NCBI GenBank assembly: GCA_026874595.1
Contig: CM049314.1
Coordinates: 9,852,729-9,916,728, forward strand
Reading direction: 5' to 3'
From: Sipunculus nudus
Taxonomy: Eukaryota; Annelida; Sipuncula; Golfingiida; Sipunculidae
DNA length: 64,000 bases
Below the pieces are notes generated by a model, which searched no databases, was not told the origin of the DNA, and saw only the letters and a program-made list of their open reading frames with translations. Within the stretch, counting starts at the first letter, position 1. Each line of letters starts with the position of its first letter. Below are positions 58,539 to 64,000 of the stretch, one piece after another. A program made the position numbers and the translations under genes.

Positions 58539-58670
58539 CAGTGGCTATGAACATAGCTATTTAGACCACACTGTATAACTGGATGCCACATTTCAGCCAG
58601 CCAGCCGTCTTCTTCATGATGTCAGGTTGTTCGGGCTTCTCCGACGCCACCTTGCAGACGCAAATAAACG
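58539..58670 (+). pseudogene. Pseudogene D exon 5 relic
   Basis: Acceptor TTTCTACAG intact. The frame reads VAMNIAI, stop (TAG 58562-58564), then TTLYNWMPHFSQPAVFFMMS, then GCSGFSDATLQTQIN. The position of the donor GT is AT (CG|ATGTGT). Confidence 0.78.
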
Positions 58671-58888
58671 ATGTGTTAGTATAAAACCAACGGGCTTCTA
58701 TGATATAAGTGTAACGCCAAAGGCTCAAAGATTGGAGAGCGTTTCTTTTAATCTCGGCCAGGTATTACACCAGGCAATACACACCAAGGACCTACTGGTG
58801 CGGTAGACACTTGGCCTGTATAACACCATGATACAAGCGAGAAGGAGTGTGTCCGCTAATCCAAACCAAAAGTTGAATTCTACAGCTA

Positions 58889-59040
58889 CACAGTCACCAG
58901 AGTTGGGACCGAGTGCAATGAAAGTACTCGATTATGAGAAATGAGTACTTATCAGGTATTCGAGTGCAAGTGCGAGTATTTTTGCTTTTTATGACTACTC
59001 GAGTACGAGTACCGATACACCAAATGAACTCAAGAGAACC
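58889..59040. mobile_element. GTACTCG-rich repeat, second copy
   Basis: Starts CAGAGTTGGGACCGAGTG and carries CTCGAGTACGAGTACCGA phrases. Related to the piece at 57531-57720. Confidence 0.45.
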
Positions 59041-59709
59041 GTAATGAGTACATTTGGCAGTTAAACCTTAGATGTTGAATGTCTTGAATGAATCAATGTC
59101 TTTTGTTTGATGTCATATTTATATTGTAATTTGCTTATTAAATGTCTTCTCGAGCTCTTCATTTTAAAAATGACTAATAAAAAAAGAGCCATAAGAGCTG
59201 ATTCACTTTAAGTAAGAATAATGGTTTTGAACAATCTGATAATAACTTTTTATTATAAATCCTAATGTAAGATAATACATAATTTACTGGCTACTCATTG
59301 TTATCATCAAAAGATAATTACTCATCAACTTATATTTAAAAAATAATAGCTTAAATATGGATTATCCTGTGAATATTCGATTGATCACGTGACATTCTAA
59401 ATACAGAGACGATGATTATGTGATAAGTTGTTAAGGTTAAGTTCTGCAGTAATAAACAAGACCATATTTGATATCGTCTAATAAAATTCATAATCAGTAT
59501 AAACAAAATCTCATTATTAATAGGTGATACTGAAAAGACCTCAATAAATAATTAATATTCTATAATACTAGCCCATATGTTAAAAGTTGATATAATCAAT
59601 GCGAATGATGGTAATTATACCTTGTCCTTATTCCTGGATGTATATATCTGGGAACATATATATATATCTATATTAATTATATGTTAGATTATATGTAACA
59701 TCAATATAA

Positions 59710-59767
<58 letters not shown>
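59710..59767. repeat. (TG)n/(TA)n microsatellite
   Basis: A short TG run leading into a long TA run. A second compound TA/TG/GA tract lies at about 59938-60010. Confidence 0.92.
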
Positions 59768-59769
<2 letters not shown>

Positions 59770-61742
59770 AGAGATAGAAGTTGACTGAACTCTGAATTTC
59801 ACTATTCTTTAAAAAGCACTAGAGCTGCATCAGTTATAGTTCAGTTTAAGTTCAGTATTAATTGACTTTTCTATGCATTATTAAATTATCTATTAAGTTA
59901 TCTATTGCTAAAATACTTCTTGGTATTCCTGGGTGTATGTATATAATATATATGTATATGTATATATGTGTGCGTGTGTATATATATATATAGAGAGAGA
60001 GAGTGAGAGAGGTGGATGTTGTAATAGACCAGATTACATGACAGCTGTGGCCAATGAGTATGCGGACATGTGACTGAATGTAGCAGGAGCAAGTCTCACA
60101 CATTATGTAACAAGTTACAAGACTCAGGCATAGAAAACCAGCAGGAATATGGAAGGTCTTGTAATAGGCATTAACTTGATTAAGTCTATTATATTAACTG
60201 GCCAGCCAGCATTGTTGACGTCTTTCATCTTTGTTTGGTTATATCTCTGCCACCAACAACCCAAAAACCTTACTTAAAACCTATGACTGAGTGTGCAACA
60301 CTATATGGGAAGTGGGTTTCATCTTATACATCAGGTCCAATACACACATCCGCTTTAGGCTTTGCTTTATGTATAGATTACTTGTGCATATCTATTATGT
60401 ACCCTCAGTTGACCTGCATACATTCATGCATCTGTAATGAGTGTAGATCCCTAACCCATTTTGTTTCTTTCCCAATTGCTTATATAATCCTGGTCGTGTC
60501 CTGTGAATTAGATTTTATAAAAGCTTTATATACAAGCTTTTTAAACAAGCTATCCTTAGTACGAGCAGGTCACGTGACCTTGCTGATAATCAAGGCATCT
60601 TCTCTCATACTGGCAAAAACAGAATAAATATATATTTAAAGACATAATACAAATTACAAGTAACAACAAAATAGTTTAAATACAATATTTGACGGTATAT
60701 TATAAACATTATTTATATATGATACACATAAGATGCTGGAGAAGTAATGAAACACATCGGGAATTCGGAATATTGCTTGGCATATTAACTACCATGCAAA
60801 ATGTTTATCATCGTTCGGTAATCAAAAATGAATATGTGCTATGAATGTGCAATCCTCTGGGAAAAATATCTCTTCCGAAAAGGTATGTTGGAGTTGGCGG
60901 GCACATGAGTGACATATTATCTTTGAAAGAACTTGTATAACAAAGAAAATTCATTATCAAAAATTTTGATAATTATTCCTGTTTATGTTTTCTGCATACA
61001 AACCAGATATTATATCTATATTGCATAATTAATAGGTATTTTTGGCCGAACATTATGTAAATTATCAAAATATTTGAAAAGATATATACCCACTTTTTAC
61101 CTATCATTTCAAATCTAAAATTAAAAGGAATCGATAAAATAGCTTAATTCAAGTTTCAGACACCATTGTTTACATCAAGCCACCCTAGTAAAGTTGTTTG
61201 CAGTGAGTGATGCAGCCCTCGTCTATGTTATGTAATTTTTTTTAACTATAGGCATCTCCCTTGGGTTAGCTTAGCCAGGTCCCCTCCCCCCCCCCCCATC
61301 ACCACAGAACAGGATGCATAAAGTATATAAATTATTTTCAATTTTCACTCTTATTTCAGACTTTTGCTACAGTTTGTTTGTTTTTTTATTGTATCACAAG
61401 GGATAACAATGATTAAATTGCTCCTTTAATTGTGTCAAGAAAGTGATATATTGCAAATTTATTAAATTTGTAAATTCAAACAAATTTAATTTGATGGAAA
61501 TCATTAAAGGGAAAAATGGATATACTGAATTTAAAAAAGTTTTTAATCTAAACTTAAAATCATTTTTCCACTGAAAGTGATATTAAGGGAATAGTCCTTT
61601 CTGTTCATATCTAAATATGCAACGCAGTATCTCTAAAATTTTACTGTTTTTAATGGCAGTCATGTAGAGTATTAGTTTTTAAAATCATATTATAGTCTTT
61701 ATTGTATCCAAACAGGAGGGCCATTTCCTTTTCTAACGCTTT

Positions 61743-61745
<3 letters not shown>

Positions 61746-61785
<40 letters not shown>
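61746..61785. repeat. (TA)n microsatellite, S2 only
   Basis: Pure TA run absent from the aligned S1 region. Confidence 0.95.
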
Positions 61786-61788
<3 letters not shown>

Positions 61789-63141
61789 GTGTGTGATAAA
61801 AAGAATATTTTTACAAAATTCAGCTGAGCGCTGTGACCAATGAGTCTCTTATTAGTATACTGAATACATGCACATGATCAAATAATTGCATGTCCTGACA
61901 GGAATGATTTCATGGTCGTGATGGCAAAATCAGAGTTTGAATACTTCAAGAATACTATCACTGATTAAGTAATGTGCAAAAATAATTTTATCGTTTCCGG
62001 ATCTGTAAAAAGTTTTAATCCATATTTTTGCTGTCAAATTAAGGCTTATGAAATTATGACACAGCTTTGTAAAAGTTATGTGGTACAGTAATCTCTCAGA
62101 GAGGAGGTTACTGTAAGGAGTAATTTGGGAGCGGTTGTTTTTTCCCTTAGACTACACAATGGTTCTCTCAATGTACTAATAATATTGCAAAATACTTAGC
62201 TACGGTATCTAATCTTCCAAAGCTCAGATGTCCTCAATTTCTGCTCCTTCTTAGATCCTGATGGAAGGTGAAGTGAATGTTTCTTTCTTTACTTTGCGAC
62301 CCCCCCCCCCCCAGCGGAAACCTAGATCCGCCACTGAATGTGATCAAAGTCTCCATGAGCTGGCTATTTATACATGACTAGCTTAAGGTCGATCTCTCTA
62401 ATATCTGTAATCTTTCTTATTTTCTGAAGACTGCTAATATACCGACTCAGGTCAGACATGCCAACTACCGCCTGCCTGATCCGACAAACTTAGTGACAGT
62501 TTTATGACAGAAGCGGACCGAGGGGAGGGGGTCCAGAGTGTCCGGACCCCCCCCCCCCCCCTTTCCTTTTTCCAGCCATTTGTAAGCCTTTTTAGGCCTG
62601 AAACTCTCTTTCAGAACCAGAGAACCTTTATTTTGCCTTGACCATTAGTCCTTTGTAAATTAGTCCCCCATCTCTGTTCTTAATTCTGGATCCGCCCCTG
62701 TTATGTCTAATGTTAACGATTTACTATGTCAACTTGGTTCCTCTTTTAAACAATTGCTCACAATTTAAACTGCATCAAATTACACCAGAGTTCACTGATT
62801 AACTTCTTTAACTGAATTGTGTTACGTTGTTTTACACCATATCCTATACCTAGAGCGTTTAATGTATTATGTAACCCTTATTTAGCACACAGATGATCTT
62901 TGGAACTTCAATTGGCCAATGTGACTATGAATATGCTTAAATTCAGGCACCAAATTAACGAAACAAATGTATACCTCCTCTGAAGATCCACTGAAGACCG
63001 TGTGAGAGTGTGTCTCACCACTCCAGTATGAATGCCTACTGATCCAGTATTAACGGATATAGCTCAATAACTGCCGGTCAAAGGTCACAGACAACATTTT
63101 ACAGAGGTGAATGCATCAGCAGCAGAGTACAGTCCTTTACT

Positions 63142-63345
63142 ATGGAAAAAGACGCAACACGTCACAGTCTCCTCGCTAAGTACGTTTTAATGCATTCGCT
63201 ATTAAAATCATATTACTCAGTGTCACATGGCTATACCAGGCCACAGCTACATTATAATGGGTCTGACTTGTACAAGGTATCTTTGCCCAGTGTACAAGAC
63301 ATAGCAATACACTGGATACGGAATTACTGTTATTTCGTCTTCTAG
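63142..63345 (+). CDS. Small ORF conserved between S2 and S1, unknown
   Basis: 67 aa, begins MEKDATRHSLLAKYVLMHSL and continues with SHGYTRPQLHYNGSDLYK. It is the longer partner of 6762-6878. No signal peptide, membrane segment or known domain is apparent. It may be a remnant of a first exon; confidence that it is translated is low. Confidence 0.2.
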   Translation: MEKDATRHSLLAKYVLMHSLLKSYYSVSHGYTRPQLHYNGSDLYKVSLPSVQDIAIHWIRNYCYFVF

Positions 63346-64000
63346 ATTTCAGTTTTTGGTTGCTCAAAACAGTTGAAAGTATATCGTATACACAATGTCG
63401 GTAAATGTTTGTAACATTTTGGTCAGATGGGGTCACAATCATGTTCACCACACACCATATTATTTTGTTATAACACTGTGTGTTGTGAACAATCAATATG
63501 ATATTAGTTTCAGGAATACGCTATGGTCGCTTATAACCATATAAATGCTGCCCGTTGTACTTGCTGTAAAATTTTGAATGACATTTGCATAATCATATAG
63601 TTATTTCACAGTAAATAGGTAATAAGTGTACATGGGTATTTCAATCAGTGCCGTCGATTTTAAAGGTATGACTACAGAAATATCACATTTCCCCTAATAA
63701 TTTAAATGACAAACGTTGGATATTATGCATTGGCTATCTCAGTACATATTTGACGGCATCATACTCACATTCATCTGATTCTGTATTTTACAAAACAGGT
63801 TATGATGAACATTCTCCTGGTAATATTAGATGATATCAGAGAATATAGGCTTCATTGACTTTCGAAAATATTTATATTAATTGTTGTTCTCCTTGAACCA
63901 CGGGGTATGCTTACATTGATCATCAACTTTTGCTAAAAAAAAAAGTGGGTATACCCCATCCCCCTCACTAAAATGTCCATGCAATATGGTAAGATGCTGA

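Larger units (their letters stand above)
55408..58670 (+). pseudogene. UNC93-like pseudogene D (exons 1, 4 and 5 remain)
   Basis: Exon 1 relic at 55408-55569 reads KKEKRRIFKNIF, then VGFFFNFTSFIGLSRLQSVL, HQD, and a stop at 55567; a TAA also sits just before the KKEKRR cluster. Exon 4 relic 57924-57978 keeps FYGRIPIFLSG with an intact GTAAG donor. Exon 5 relic 58539-58670 has exactly the 132-bp length of gene A/B exon 5. No exon 2, 3 or 6 was found. The interval between exons 1 and 4 holds a candidate foreign exon (55989-56144) and a LINE scrap (57080-57530). It is the partner of pseudogene C, with a complementary set of losses. Confidence 0.78.
58671..60644. other. Spacer between pseudogene D and S2
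   Basis: No exon 6 was found. Holds the second GTACTCG-rich repeat (58889-59040), TA tracts, and a 130-codon open frame at 60235-60627 (+) without recognised domains. Confidence 0.45.
60645..64000. repeat. Segmental duplication S2 (partner S1 at 3734-8577)
   Basis: Same orientation as S1. It lacks the 4020-5020 and 7540-8508 parts of S1 and has its own (TA)n tract at 61746-61785. The match continues to the window's last bases, so the duplication extends beyond the right edge. Confidence 0.82.

Overview
This is animal nuclear DNA. Genes are split by GT-AG introns, the sequence is AT-rich, long (TA)n tracts are frequent, and LINE, SINE and DNA-transposon remains are scattered throughout. I see no prokaryotic features. 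The repeat style and a locally expanded UNC93 family suggest a lophotrochozoan, most likely a bivalve mollusc; that is inference, since no species-specific marker is visible.

The window is dominated by a tandem array of UNC93-like membrane protein genes (UNC-93/UNC93A family of the major facilitator superfamily), all on the + strand except one fragment. Two copies are complete six-exon genes with open frames and matching splice phases: gene A (10217-17529, 484 aa) and gene B (33528-43907, 489 aa). They lie in paralogous blocks of roughly 9000-18620 and 32960-45020, including 5' flanks, introns, 3' flanks and a conserved polyadenylation signal. Four other copies are broken: a minus-strand exon 1 scrap at the left edge, a lone exon 6 at 2697-2888, pseudogene C (19737-24423; exons 2 to 5) and pseudogene D (55408-58670; exons 1, 4 and 5). 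C and D share their upstream DNA (about 18740-19510 and 53720-55300), so a unit of [intact gene + pseudogene] appears to have been duplicated.

A second segmental duplication, S1 (about 3734-8577) and S2 (about 60645-64000), brackets the array. S1 precedes gene A by about 1.6 kb, so a further UNC93 copy may lie just beyond the right edge. A LINE and a tRNA-like SINE occupy the same places in intron 5 of genes A and B and so predate the duplication. A 2.9-kb composite insertion in intron 5 of gene B, about 0.9 kb in intron 4 of gene A, and a 7.5-kb transposon came later.

The transposon (45427-52922) lies between gene B and pseudogene D. It has terminal inverted repeats of about 620 bp and one large degraded minus-strand gene (about 51360-46813). 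That gene has a Cys-rich N-terminal region and a C-terminal region resembling an XPG/FEN nuclease, most like Academ-type DNA transposons (inference). It carries five in-frame stops and at least three frameshifts, so this copy is inactive.

The stretch 24424-32960 holds no gene I can recognise, only microsatellites, a tandem repeat block, a tRNA-like SINE and one candidate exon (26347-26504) of an unidentified proline/methionine-rich protein. A similar candidate exon lies at 55989-56144.
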